Assembly: GCF_022201045.2 (NCBI RefSeq)
Contig: NC_068560.1
Location: 24,445,501 to 24,509,500, forward strand
Direction of reading: 5' to 3'
From: Citrus sinensis
Lineage: Eukaryota; Streptophyta; Magnoliopsida; Sapindales; Rutaceae
DNA length: 64,000 nt
In this document: piece by piece, positions 1 to 11,847 of the stretch
Numbering within the stretch: the first letter of the stretch is position 1
Layout: each line of letters starts with the position of its first letter
Translations under genes and position numbers: made by a program
The notes under the pieces: model-generated
What the model saw: the letters and a program-made list of their open reading frames with translations, nothing else
Database searches by the model: none
What the model was told of the DNA's origin: nothing

Positions 1-1495
1 CTATTTATGTTAACGAACCACTGTACACATTGTTCAGATTACAGTATTGTCGTTTCTATCAAGACGATGTCTTTTTGATGGCTAAACATCATTTTTCTTA
101 TTCAACCTGAACAGAAGAATCTGCGATGTAATCGAAGGATGGAAATTCAAAATGCAAATCTTTGAGACACTTGTGATCTTTTCAAGATCTTCTATCCCAA
201 GAGACTTTAACTCAAGGAACTTGGGTAACCTCATAGATTAATGTATTTGTTATACCCATCTCACAACCGATTGAAATGAAAAATTTTGAATAATTTTGGA
301 CTATGATTATTGATTAAGGGCACGGATTCATGGCCTCTTAACTTTGTACAAGATTTGAAATATTTTTGAACCATTGAAGTAATGGTACATTTGTGGTGGA
401 GATTAATGGAGACGATGACATAGATTATTGCTCTCTTAAAAAAAATCTCTTTTTATGTTTTAAAACCTAAATTAAATTTTTTATTTTATTTTTTATATAA
501 GAGGTGAGAAAGTAAGAAGAATAAATTTTATAATTAAAAAATCTGCCCAAAAAAATGTTTCAATTACAAATTTAAAAAACTTTTTTTGGAAAAGAAAAAA
601 ATTATACGGAGATGAGACGTGCACAATAAAAAAATAAAATTGAAAATTAGAGTTTATGATTTAATTAAAGTTAAATTTGACATTCAACGGTGCAATAAGA
701 AGTATGGGTTTTAAGAGATTTATAAATTATAAACGGGTGCCCAATAATCCAACTCTTTACTCTTTTGCACCACGAGTTTGTGTAACTTGCCACCAAAGCA
801 GCATCATTGCTCGGATGTATCTAGAAGAATTTGGAGTGTATTTAGTAACACTATGAAACATTTGCAGAGAGAAAAATAAGTGAGGCCCATTTAGAGATGC
901 TCACATTTTTCAAAAGATTCATAAATAATCCACCCAAAAAAATGATTCACCTTTTATAATAATTCATAATTGTATCAATTTTTTTATTGAATAAATTGGA
1001 ATTTGAGTTATTTTTATTTATGGATAATATATAAACTTAATCTCATCCATTTGTCTTTTAATTGTATTGTGTATTCATGAAGCCCGCAAATTGCTGGATT
1101 GCTAAAACAATTGCCTCTCATCTCCTGTTTGATTGCTTAAACTAGAATTGAAATTTGACTTACCATCACTATCAATGAAATGAATCCTAGAATTATTTGA
1201 AAGATACAATAAGAACATGCGTAAGTTCTGCCATCAATTTCAGATCAAATTATATCAACCTCCACAATATATATGTCTCTTCAGTCATCACAGCATTGAA
1301 AAGTTTAAAAAAAAATGGCAACTCCAAGTCCCAACTGCCACAAAATAGACAAAGCAACTTACTTCAACACATTACACCTTCTAGAATACATCAATGTGCT
1401 TAACATGGTAGCTAAGATTTCACAAGACAGAAAGATAATGATTTATTAATTATATGTGCATATGTAACAAGAAAATTTAATTTTCATCTTCAAAG
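1..1495. other. AT-rich flank, no gene supported
   Basis: AT-rich sequence with no reading frame I can assign to a family. The part just before 1496 is probably the 3' untranslated region of the small minus-strand gene that ends there. A 50-codon minus frame at 82-234 was considered and not called. Confidence 0.5.
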
Positions 1496-1915
1496 CTAGA
1501 CTTCAGTGTTTTGTGATGCCATGGAGGGTGTCTGGGACTCAACAAGGATTGACCAGAGGACATGCACATCTTCACATTGGCAAGATTTCACATCATCATA
1601 CAAAATGTATATCCCTCTATCTGAAAAATCACAAAACAGATGATCAAAAATTTGGCCGAAAAGAGAAAGAAGGCGAAGATTTCACAAGCTGAAACTAAAA
1701 CACATTGGTGAAATATGCACAAGCTGCAAATGATGATGCATTTTGTATATATGTCATGCAATGCATCAACAAACACATTTTGAACAAACAAAACAGGAAG
1801 AGAGTTGAAATCAAGCATAAGTTGTAGGGAGCAATTAAGTACTCTTTCTCTGAGTCGAATGCAGGCGAAACCAAAGCTTCTTCAATGGAGAGAAGAGGGA
1901 TTGCAGCAACCCCAT
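1496..1915 (-). CDS. Conserved plant small protein (65 aa), two exons
   Basis: Minus-strand gene read from splice logic. Exon 1 is 1843-1915 and exon 2 is 1496-1620, giving 198 nt and 65 residues. The donor follows ...CAGAGAAAGA and the acceptor is TTTTTCAG, with phase 1 preserved. The N-terminus MGLLQSLFSPLKKLWFRLHS is amphipathic and basic. Exon 2 gives RGIYILYDDVKSC and then EDVHVLWSILVES. I recognise this combination as a small conserved family of land-plant proteins with no known function, but I cannot name a characterised member. There is no signal peptide and no full membrane span; the hydrophobic/basic N-terminus could associate with a membrane (inference). The small Cys pair (SCQC) may matter structurally. 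Both exons are too short to stand out as open frames, so the gene is easy to miss. Confidence 0.8.
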
Positions 1916-1923
1916 TTGAAATA

Positions 1924-1944
1924 TTAGGGAAGAAAGTGCTTCAT
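1924..1944 (-). promoter_or_regulatory. Six-codon upstream ORF in the leader of the 65-aa gene
   Basis: On the minus strand an ATG at 1944 opens a frame of six codons (MKHFLP) that stops at 1924, eight bases before the main ATG at 1915. It is the nearest upstream start codon and is in a different frame from the main start. If the transcript starts above 1944, ribosomes would meet this frame first. An effect on translation is inference. Confidence 0.5.
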
Positions 1945-2792
1945 GGTAGGTGAAAGAATGGAACAAGAATATAGAGAGCGGGGAGAATAACTGTTGTTGT
2001 TGTTGCTTTGCTTAGACAGTGGTGAATTACAGATTACTATTTGTAGCAGCATTTCAATTATTTGCAGCCGAAAGGTTGTTTAAACTATTTTAGTTTATGG
2101 TGTCATGTTATTTTCTGTCCTTTTACAAGTGTAAGAGGGAACCCTCTTGAGACAGTAACAAAACTTGTATGTACTCTTCTAAGTATCTATTGCTCTCCTA
2201 CATTTTCTGCTGCCTTTGTACATCAAGCTACAATTTCAGATTATTGTATCATTTGATTGACAGTACCATGATTGTTGTTTGTTTTATATTTGTGGTCCAT
2301 CTCTGTTCTATGATCTAAACAGAATGGGATTTAGTTTATTCGGTGGGGAAATGTGAAGTTCATACCAGACTATGAGATGAAAAGTTGCATAAAATAAGGC
2401 AACAAGAAATCTGATTGATAATGATGAGCTACAGCCTCAGTGTAAAGGTTATTCAATGCGTAGAGTTACATTTTGTGGTAAAAACTAAAAAGCTATTGTA
2501 GCTGTTACCAGATATTACATTAATCTGATAGAGTTTGTTAAACTGGTACAACTCATCCCACTTGTGTTTCAGAGTCACTTTTAAAAAGAAATGTAAGGTG
2601 CCATTTTTTTGACGATGGTGAATCTTTCCCAGCAGAAAAAGGACCCCAAAATTCAGTAAACAATCTTTACAAAATCACTCTCCACAAAATTGGCTCAAAA
2701 CACATGGCAGGGTATTTATAGTAGGCTAGGATTCAATAATGAAACTTTACAATGGGAATTAAACATGTAATAATAATAGGCTGAGTGTGCAT
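1945..2792. other. Intergenic region between two minus-strand genes
   Basis: This holds the presumed promoter and leader of the 65-aa gene (CAA-rich on the minus strand near 1985-2010) and the 3' flank of the tail-anchored gene ending at 2793. I see no further coding exon, repeat or RNA gene. Confidence 0.5.
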
Positions 2793-4635
2793 TTATATGA
2801 CTGCACAGAGGATAAACAAGATAAACAGAAATGCAGCGGCTCCAAGAATTATGCCAATGGTCCAGCAAATCTTCCATAGCAAAGTCATTGAAATGAAAGA
2901 ACTTCGTCGTATGGCCTGCTCATTCAATCAAATAAGATCAAAAAGATGGAAGTCAGGAATATGCTTGAGTGATAAAATAGTTCAGTTATATCTAAACTCA
3001 ATGCCTGCATATGGCTTTGGGTAGCATCTTCTGATTGCATGGGGCAGAAACATCATTTGGGATGGTCGGATGACTTACAGTAACAATTTTACATTCAACA
3101 ACTTAAGCAGCTTAGCTTCAGAGACTTACCACAAGAGGTTGCAGCAGCTCTGACTCATCTTTGGCGAATGAGGCCCTCATTTGACCTGCAGCACAACACA
3201 GCAAGCTCTTTAGCACTTTATAAGAATTTCAAGTCTTTCTCTTTTCTTTAGCAACACAGAAGTGAATTAATGGGCATTGTGTACTTATGAAGGGAATGAT
3301 TACAGGATCTAAGCCCCTTCTACATGCCTTATGTTCTTTCCAGAAAAGTAACCCTCTTGATGCTCTATGTATTTTTCTCACATAGGCTGCAATTCATTTG
3401 ATAGAATATTTGTATCCGTAACTGTTGTGACTATAGAGTGGTACCTTGGTCATAGCTGTTGGCATTTATATCTGTTTCCCTGGTATCTGCAGCAGGTAAC
3501 CCTCCTTGCCTAAAAAGAGTAGAGATGCAAATGCTAAGATCTTTCACATCCAATCACACAGCATGAATACTAATTACACCAACCATAGTGAAATGCCAGC
3601 CTAATCATAATAGAATGACACTTTCACGTCGAAGTCCTTCCTGGCTTTGATTCTTGATGATAACCGCAAAATGGTGAAAAACCAAGCGAGGATTTGTAAT
3701 ATATAGCAGTAATATAGAAGATAGAAATTCAGGACTAGATTTAAGCTTCTGTCAAAAGTTGTATCATATTTTCACCATTTGCATCCCATACATAAGGCAG
3801 TAAAAATTTGGTTTCTTTCATGCCAATTTCGTACTGTCATAAAAGCTACGTAGAATGGACAAAAACAAAATTTCCGTGGTTAGATGATACACCTTACAAG
3901 AAGCATATATCAGCCATAAGACAGTACTTGGCTCAGCTAGTTTTCAAGAAGCATATGATGAATAAGAACATGCCAACAAGTTCCAAACCTCTTTGGCATC
4001 GGATATGGCATTGCATAGAGTCTGACGGCAAGTGCTTTCATTCTCAGCTGGATATCCGACAGCATTTTCCATCGCGATTCCAAATCTTCATTCGTTCTGT
4101 AAATGCACTGCAACACCAGATTACTATCCAAGCAATATCACTATGCAATTGCAAACACCATCTAAATGCAATGCATTCTGGTCCATAAACAGATGAACTT
4201 CAACACAAGATCGGGATTCATACAAAACGAAATCAAGAATCCCCTTTTCTGTTCAGAATCAATTATCATAATAAACAATCTCTGTCTAATCTAACAAAAA
4301 TTCAGCACCAAAACCATGATGCAGAAACTAAAACAAACAAATTAATTTTAACAGTCACCAAGTGAAACAAAAAATAAAATAAAACAAAATCAATCAAAAT
4401 AAGGAACATACAAGATGGGTTTTGAAGGTGGGTTACGAAGAAGTGATTCAAGGCGATCAAGCTTCACTCCAACTTCCAAAAGCTTGGATCTAGCAATTAT
4501 GTCATCGCTGAGACTTTGTTGCTGCTGTTCTTGGCTTTTGTTCTTGACTCTGCCATCTATCTCTTCCACCAACTTTTCAGCCTCTTGAGCTTCTCTTAAC
4601 CATGCATCTACAACTAGATACTGCTTATTGGCCAT
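2793..4635 (-). CDS. Tail-anchored protein with Qc-SNARE (SYP5-like) N-terminal region
   Basis: Five exons on the minus strand: 4412-4635, 3989-4096, 3445-3509, 3130-3185 and 2793-2915. They join in phase to 576 nt (191 aa). Residues about 10-30 (DAWLREAQEAEKLVEEIDGR) and the following LDRLESLL segment resemble the N-terminal helical domain of plant SYP51/SYP52 syntaxins. Exon 2 continues with a helical segment (EDLESRWKMLSDIQLRMK). The last exon encodes a basic stretch (IRRSS) and then one hydrophobic span of about 20 residues ending four residues from the C-terminus, a typical tail anchor. I do not see the roughly 60-residue SNARE heptad core with its central Gln between the N-domain and the anchor. 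It is therefore a syntaxin-like membrane protein rather than a proven SNARE. An in-frame ATG at 4701 would add 22 residues; I preferred 4635 because MANKQY leads directly into the conserved region. Confidence 0.75.
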
Positions 4636-4795
4636 CACAAAACAGAACTCACTGTCTGACTCTGTACTTGTAAGATAAATGAACAAAGCGCAAACAAACA
4701 AACAACAGTTGTTGCATGAATCTCTGTCTCAGTTGCGCTTGCTACACAAATTAATGTCCAGTAACTAATTATTAATTATTTCGATATATATGTAT

Positions 4796-4811
4796 ACACA
4801 CACACACACAC
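4796..4811. repeat. (AC)n microsatellite
   Basis: Uninterrupted AC dinucleotide run of eight units, 160 bp upstream of the tail-anchored protein gene. Confidence 0.9.
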
Positions 4812-5563
4812 ATGCATACATATTAAGGAGTTTCTTAAGCTGTAAAATCCTCAAGACATATTTGTGGTATGATTTTTAATGTGGAGTTACCATAATTAAT
4901 TTCCAGCTGCTAATAGATTCGGCAATGAAAATGATTTGTTCATTTTGTTCTTTAGCCTTCATCGGGTGGGATGGAGTCATTTTGCACATGAGAAGCAAAT
5001 TCAACTTAAAATTTGCTAAGAATTTGTAATCGTTTAATTTGTTAATAAGATTTGTCATATGATAAAGATAATTTTATTTATTTATAGATAGATTAGATGA
5101 TGACAATGATATGTAAGGTCTATTATCTAATTACGTACAAAACAATTTTCTATGGAAGTACGAAAGTATGATTGAATAACAACCATTCATTTTGTGACAA
5201 ATAATCAAGATTAACTTGAAATATTTATTTTGTGACAAATAAATCTTGATTAACTTCAAATTAATATGTATAAGTATAATTAACTCTACAATCTTCCTTG
5301 ACTTTGAAAAAGAAACTAAAATAATAATAGTAGTTAGAGGATTTTGTAATGAAGAAATTGCTATTATTTAACCATATGGGCTGGGTTGCAAGCCGAATTT
5401 ATAATCAAGATTTAAAAATTTTCAACGACCAACTTAATGATCCTCTAGTATTGAAGTTAGATGTTGTATCTTAAAAGTTACAATACTATAGTATTATATA
5501 AGCACTAAGTGTTGTGGTTTAAAAATTAATTAATTTGATCTCACTCTTAGATAGTGAAAAATA
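4812..5563. other. AT-rich intergenic DNA
   Basis: No coding frame, RNA gene or terminal-repeat element recognised. A short local repeat of TTTTGTGACAAATAA occurs at about 5190 and 5228. Confidence 0.5.
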
Positions 5564-6113
5564 TGTAATATCTATTGAAAATTGATTAAAAAAAAAGAGA
5601 CAGAGAGAAAAAGGTGATAAACAGTAAGACGGTTTGACCACGTGACTTGAACAGTAACGCGGCATGAATAGTAATGCAATTTAAATAGTATTATCTGTTT
5701 GGTTATAAATAGGAGAGTCTTTCATAAATTTTCATCATCTTAAAAAAGTAATCCAAATTGAGATGAGAGAAATGTTCTTAAGCATATAATTATATTGAAA
5801 AATTATTTGGCTTTCCAATATGGGTATTATGGGTTTGCTTTGTTAAGGGATATTTTTCAAGATTTAGATTATGCATTTGGGACTTGGGTGAGAGAAAATT
5901 ATTTTTAAGAATATGGTTATAAAAATTTTTTACATAGTAAATATTTTTCTCTGGTTATCTTTTGACAACGGTAGAGATTTTTCTCTAAATTTGGAGTTTT
6001 CCACATAAATCTTGTATTGTGTGATTGATGCATTCTCCATTTACTTTTTCTATTAATTTGTTGCTTGACAAATTACTTGGAGTGATCTTAGGAGAAAGCT
6101 CAATTTTCTAACA
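5564..6113 (+). mobile_element. Probable solo LTR of a Copia-type retrotransposon
   Basis: The stretch has the layout of a plant Copia LTR. A TATAAATAGGAG promoter motif lies near 5705. A U5-like segment follows with GGAGTTTTCCACATAAATC near 5990-6010, a sequence common to Copia LTR ends, and the end is TTCTAACA. No primer-binding site or retroviral frame follows, so it would be a solo LTR. The proposed 5' end (TGTAATATC) is uncertain: flanking pentamers are AAATA and ATATA, matching at four of five positions. Boundaries may be off by tens of bases on the left. Confidence 0.4.
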
Positions 6114-9100
6114 ATATATTTACTATTTTATTATAATTATTATTTAAATAATATTTATTATACATTATTAATTTTTATTTTACGATAATATTTTTTTCAA
6201 CAAATGTGGTTTAAAAAATACTGCACCTCCATACCAAACAATAGCTAAAATTAATTTAATCTCATTAAAAAATATAAAATTAAAAAAAAGACTACAGAGT
6301 TGACTGTTTTACTTTCTTTTTCTTAAATGTAAAAAGTTATAAATAGCCATCAAATGTACTAGATCAGACATCATTGCAGCAATGGGAAGAAAAAGAAGAT
6401 AGAAATGATAGATAATCATTTAAAAAAAATAAAAATAAAAAAGGAAGTAAGGAATGGCATTTCTCTTGGACAAAAAGTTGAGAAAGCTGCTTTGCATTCA
6501 TCACATCACCCTTTCCTTTCTTTTTGGTACTTGAAGACATGCTAATTTGTATTTTGTCAATTATCCTTAATTGAATAATATGTGTAAAATTAAACTTATA
6601 AGTAATTTCGGCTATTTCACACTCACATTGTACCAATCTAATTATATAACTCTTTTTTAAGGATTTTAAAGTTGGGGATTATATAAATACTTTTATATGA
6701 TAACATCGCTCATTGTAGTGTGAGAAATATTATCCACTAGATCTTTATTATTTATTTATACACATACAAACACTTTTGATCGATAATTTAGAAGTATTTT
6801 AATCTAAGATTGAGGTCATTAAAGTCTTATATATTTTTTATTATTTCCAAATAAGTTTATCTTAACTTTTCTCAAAATTAACAAGATCTTTTTTATTGTC
6901 AATTTACTCATTAAAAGATCAATGATGAAAATTCAGTAGGATCTCTATAAGTGAATTATATTATACGGTACTAGTAGCAAAATATTAAATAAAAAAAATG
7001 AATTCAGTCAAAATTCAAAGCGATTTTAGTTCCATTCTAGATAATCAAACATTTTGTTTTCTTGTTTTATAAGTTAGATTAAACAAGATCAAATAAAATG
7101 CCCAATAATGCACCTTTAATTTCTAAATATTGCTAGGTATTTTTATAAGACAGTATAAAACTTTCACCTTGATGTAATAAGGGTTCTTCTAAAAATACTC
7201 TTAAATTTATCCAAAGTCTACTTGTAACAATTGGTTCAAAAGATGCTTAAAAATTGGGCAAGCACAAGACAAATTGAACAAAAGTTGACAAAATGTGATA
7301 TAAAATCAATTATACAAGAGAGCGTAGAATATTTTAGTAGTGTGCAATGAATGTGATATGGTTTAAATTTTAATTTATTACTTTTTTTGTTATGATGATT
7401 GGGCCTATGTCGGTCCAATTATGACACGTTGCATGTGGTATAAGCTAAGTATTTCTAATTAATACGCATGTAATTTAAGGCACTTCATTAAGGGCAACAC
7501 ACCCAAAATAATTTACTAACTAAAGTAATAAAATAAATTTGAAAAAAATAAAATTTGATAAGTGATTAAGATGGACATGGAGCCCATGGTACTTAAAAAC
7601 TTTTTTGTCCATGCCTAACCCATGATTAACTTGATGGTTAGGTAGACCCACATGGCACATATTTCATTAATGAGATTACAATGCAATTTTGTGAAAATCT
7701 CTTTCTTTTTCCTGATTTTTTTTTAATGCCTTTTGAAAATGATTGTTGCTTGACTTTTTGCAAATGTTATTTTTGAAACTTGCCAAGACGTTATCTTTGT
7801 TTTACACATGTGAGTTTTTGAAATAGTCCAACTTTGCATGCTTAGTTTTTGTTTTCTATCACCAAATTGACCCATCTCTACTTTATTTTTATTTTTTTTG
7901 GTTATAAAACAAAAACTTATTTTTCCCTCTTTCATGGTCATATAAAGAAACTGATTCAATTTTATCTATTAAATAGAGAATCATCTATAGTAATTTGTAC
8001 TATTTGCATAATTTTGGTCTCATATTTGACTGTTTAGCAATAACACTAGATATACAAATATCTCCTAAAAATTATGTTACATCAAAGTATTAATTAACTG
8101 AAAAACACTAGACTCAATAGTATGTGTCATATGGCATTCATATAAAAATGTCACGTCAATTTTTATATCGTAGTTTGAACAAAGAGTTAAATTTTTTTTA
8201 TCAAAATTAATTAATTATAAACGAACAAACGCATCATTATAATAAGTTTTGTCCCTCAATTTACTTGTTTATTTATTTATTTTTTAAAAATAATTAGTTG
8301 GGCTACAAAGGCCCATGAAGTTATAAGGAAAGAAGATAATACAAAATGAGCCCAATTTGGAAGGTAACGCTTATCAACCGACTACGGACGTGAGTACCAC
8401 GTCTTCTTAGTAAGAACTTATCTTCCCCACATGCCATAGTAGCGCGTGCATCACACATCACAAAAAAAAATTCCTTCAACCAATGATTTAAATAATCGAT
8501 CTAACTTCTTAAAAAAATAAAATAATCAATCTAAAAATTCAATAATTATGAACTGAGCTGAAAGTTTAAATGAACCTAAATGCATATGTGTAAATATTAT
8601 ATAAACTTATTTTTATTTTCTTAAAACTTTGAATATAACCGTGAAGTTCATTGTTTTTATTATTTAAAAACATATGAAAAGTAAAAATTAGTAATTTGAT
8701 ATTTATATCATTTTAAATTCTTTATAAAATAAAATTATTTTTAATTTAATAGTTAAAAGAATATTAAATATCACCATCTTTAAGACTAAAAGTAAATAAT
8801 ATGTACTGTGTATTTAAATAATATGTATTATGTGACACACATATAGTAGCATCACATTAAATTGTATTCTATAATTTATACAAAGTTATTATACATATGT
8901 GGTATTAATCTAAATATTATTAAAATTTAAATAATTTTTTAATAGAGTCTATTCATTGCAAATGATAAGTACTTAGATAAGATAGTTGACATAATTTAAG
9001 TGTCATCATCATCAAGATTAAGTGTTAAAAATAAACAACACATTTTTTTCCCCAACTTAAAGCAAGCTTATTATTTTTTTATTCTAGAAATAGAATTATG

Positions 9101-9161
9101 AACTGCACGCGCCAAAGCAATGGGAGTGGTGGGAAATATATACAATCAAGTTTATTACATG

Positions 9162-9194
<33 letters not shown>

Positions 9195-10690
9195 TATATG
9201 GAAATGTTTTAATTCAATTAAATTAAAACTCATGTAAAAGGAATATTTAATTTCTAGAAGAATAGAAAAAGGAATAAATTGGCAAAAGGGCAAAAAAAAA
9301 GAGAAAAAATCTTAATCTAATATTTAGCTAACAACCACTTAGAATCAAATCCACATACAAAAGAATTTAATATTAATAAGATTAAGACACAACCAATGAA
9401 GATTATATAAATCAGCTAATTAGTAATAAAAAAAAATGAAAGACTTATTTTACACGAAGAAAGATTTAGAAAGAGAGTGATGATTATTATTGACCAGGCT
9501 GGCAACTACTGAGTCTTTGTTGGTGACCAAATATTGGTCAAATCCACTTATAACCTTTGAAAATTATTTAGTATTTTGAGCCTAATTAAACACACACTTA
9601 ATAAATTTTTTTTACACGTATGCTTATTAAAATAATAATTTAAAAATTACAACATTGCATGTTAATTGAAATAAAAGTCTTTATAATATTAAATTACAAT
9701 CAAATGACATTACAATCTAAAAATTATTGAATCGAAGATAATTTTAATTTATCGTACACTAAAATCTTTTTCACTTTTTAAAAAGCTATTGATAATATCA
9801 AAAGTATTTCTAAACAAATTTTTCTTTTAATTTTTTGTATATATATATATTTATCTCTAAAAATCTTTAAACGAATTATTGTCCATAATTAGTTATTATT
9901 AGAAATACGTATAATTATTTTAAGTAAAAAACAAAAAGTATTTTAAAACGATACATCGTGCAAGCCTTTACATGGGTGAGTGGTCCCCACACAAGAAGTA
10001 GAAAAAGAAACCGTTTTTCTTTTTGGCCACTCATGGATCATGTCATGCATTTTCTCCTCCTTTTATAAATACATGCAAAAATGAACCCACATGAAAATTT
10101 AATTTTTTTTAATTTACTAATTCATCCAATTTTAATTTTAAACTCTCTATTTATTTATTATCATCATTCTTCTCCCATTGAAGTTCCTTTATTCCTTAAT
10201 AATAACTCTTCATTTTGAAGCTTCTCTCTCAATTTCAGTTTTGTTTAAAAAAAAAAATTTCATTTTCATGTGGGCATGTCAGCTAAAGCAAAATCATCAG
10301 ACAAAGAAAGATTCTTTTTTTAGCCCTTTCTTGGTGTTGAGTAATCTTCAAATTCCAGTCTTTACAGCAATATCCAGTTGCTAAAAATATTATCCTTCAT
10401 TTTCATTTGGTCGTATTTTTTAAGCTGTCACAATCTTGAGGTATATTTACACTTATACATTAGCCCCTTTTTTTAATTATTTTTATTTTGATGTCATAGG
10501 ATTTTTTTTTTCAAATTTTAATTTTTTGTGTTGACAATGAAACAACTAGTCTACTTTTTGTCTGCTTCTCTAATTAAGTTTATTACTTAATTTTCACTAC
10601 ATACATTCTCCAGTTTTGTCTTTGAGTATATATGTGCGTCTCTCATGTTTTCTTTAACTTTTATTTCATGGGCTTTTTGTGGAAAAAATG
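6114..10690. other. AT-rich gene-free region with a (GA)n microsatellite
   Basis: About 4.5 kb without a convincing gene. It contains a (GA)13 run at 9169-9194 and many A/T homopolymers. Two GGCCCA/TGGGCT-type motifs lie near 8300-8350, but no gene follows that I can support. The last few hundred bases are the promoter and leader of the DUF868 gene. Confidence 0.5.
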
Positions 10691-10947
10691 TTTCAGATTT
10701 TATATCCAGATCAAATCAAGCTTGACGAGCAGATTTTGGAGCATTTCTGAGATGGGTTTTCAGCTTTGTCTCTTGTAAGTGGAGGTAAGGGTTTGTTTGT
10801 TTCTCTTCTTTACTTTCTGTTCTGCTACTGTTTGGTTTTTAAATTTCTGATTTAGTTTTAATTTTGGCAATTTAGGTTTCAAAAAAGGGTTGTTAAAAGG
10901 CTTGTATAGAGAGTTTGTAAAAGTGAATTGAATTTACTGGGTTAAAA

Positions 10948-11847
10948 ATGAGAGATTTTCCATCTTGTTTTGGGGAAAATGGGGTACAAGTAGCAGATTC
11001 TTCATCTTCAAACGCTGCTAAAAATGCACAGAATTTGGTTACTTCTGTTTATCAAGCTCGTATTCGAGGCAGGTCTTGCTTGATTACTATTACATGGAGC
11101 AAGAATTTGATGGGTCAAGGCCTTTCTGTGGGGATTGATGATGCTTCAAACCAATGTCTTTGTAAAGTTGATATTAAACCTTGGTTGTTCTCAAAAAGGA
11201 AAGGGTCAAAGAGTTTAGAAGCTTATTCTTGTATAATTGACATCTATTGGGACCTTTCCTCGGCAAAATTTGGTTCTGGGCCTGAACCATTGGAGGGATT
11301 TTATGTGAGTGTTGTTGTTGATAGGCAAATGGTTTTGCTTCTTGGAGATATGAGAAAAGAAGCTTTTAAGAAGACTAATGCGACCCCTGTTCCTTCAAAT
11401 GCCGTTTTCGTTGCTAAAAGGGAGCATCTTTTTGGCAAGAAGGTGTTTTTTACCAAGGCACAGTTTTGCAATGGTGGGCAAATCCATGATCTTGTGATTG
11501 AATGTGACACACATGGAATGAATGATCCATGCCTCATGGTTCGTGTAGATGGAAAAAGTGTGATGAAGGTGAAGCATCTCAGGTGGAAGTTCAGGGGAAA
11601 TCATACTATCTTGGTCGATGGGCTGCCGGTGGAAGTTTTCTGGGATGTTCACAATTGGCTTTTTGGTGCATCAGTTGGGAATGCTGTTTTCATGTTCAAG
11701 ACATGCCTCTCAGCTGAGAAGCTGTGGGCTAGTGGACCCCTTTCTGATCCAAACACACTGCCATGGTCATTCTCGCAGAGATTCCTAGATTCCAAATCTC
11801 AAAGTCTTGGGTTTTCACTGATTTTGTATGCTTGGAAGAATGAATAG
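10948..11847 (+). CDS. DUF868 family protein (299 aa)
   Basis: A single uninterrupted frame from ATG (MRDFPSCFGENGV) to TAG covers a full-length DUF868 protein. Hallmarks are AQNLVTSVYQ followed by LITITWSKNLMGQGLSVGID near residues 28-65, WLFSKRKGSKSLE near 80-92, an IDIYWDLSSAKFGSGPEPLEGFYV-type block near 98-120 (quoted in part), KREHLFGKK near 157-165, and the C-terminal GFSLILYAWKNE. The family is plant-specific and its biochemical role is unknown; no signal peptide or membrane span is seen. The leader appears to contain an intron: GTGGAG/GTAAGG at about 10784 and a pyrimidine-poor ATTTAG/G acceptor at about 10875. A possible spliced 3' UTR exon begins at GTGCAG/GAGCTG near 12302. A second family member lies on the opposite strand at 38446-39483. 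Confidence 0.93.
   Translation: MRDFPSCFGENGVQVADSSSSNAAKNAQNLVTSVYQARIRGRSCLITITWSKNLMGQGLSVGIDDASNQCLCKVDIKPWLFSKRKGSKSLEAYSCIIDIYWDLSSAKFGSGPEPLEGFYVSVVVDRQMVLLLGDMRKEAFKKTNATPVPSNAVFVAKREHLFGKKVFFTKAQFCNGGQIHDLVIECDTHGMNDPCLMVRVDGKSVMKVKHLRWKFRGNHTILVDGLPVEVFWDVHNWLFGASVGNAVFMFKTCLSAEKLWASGPLSDPNTLPWSFSQRFLDSKSQSLGFSLILYAWKNE

Noticed and set aside
82-234. 50-codon minus-strand frame with a leucine/isoleucine-rich start
   Set aside because: Too short, no splice partner found and no family resemblance I can defend.
11301-11652. Minus-strand frames opposite the DUF868 gene
   Set aside because: Antisense shadows of a recognised coding region.
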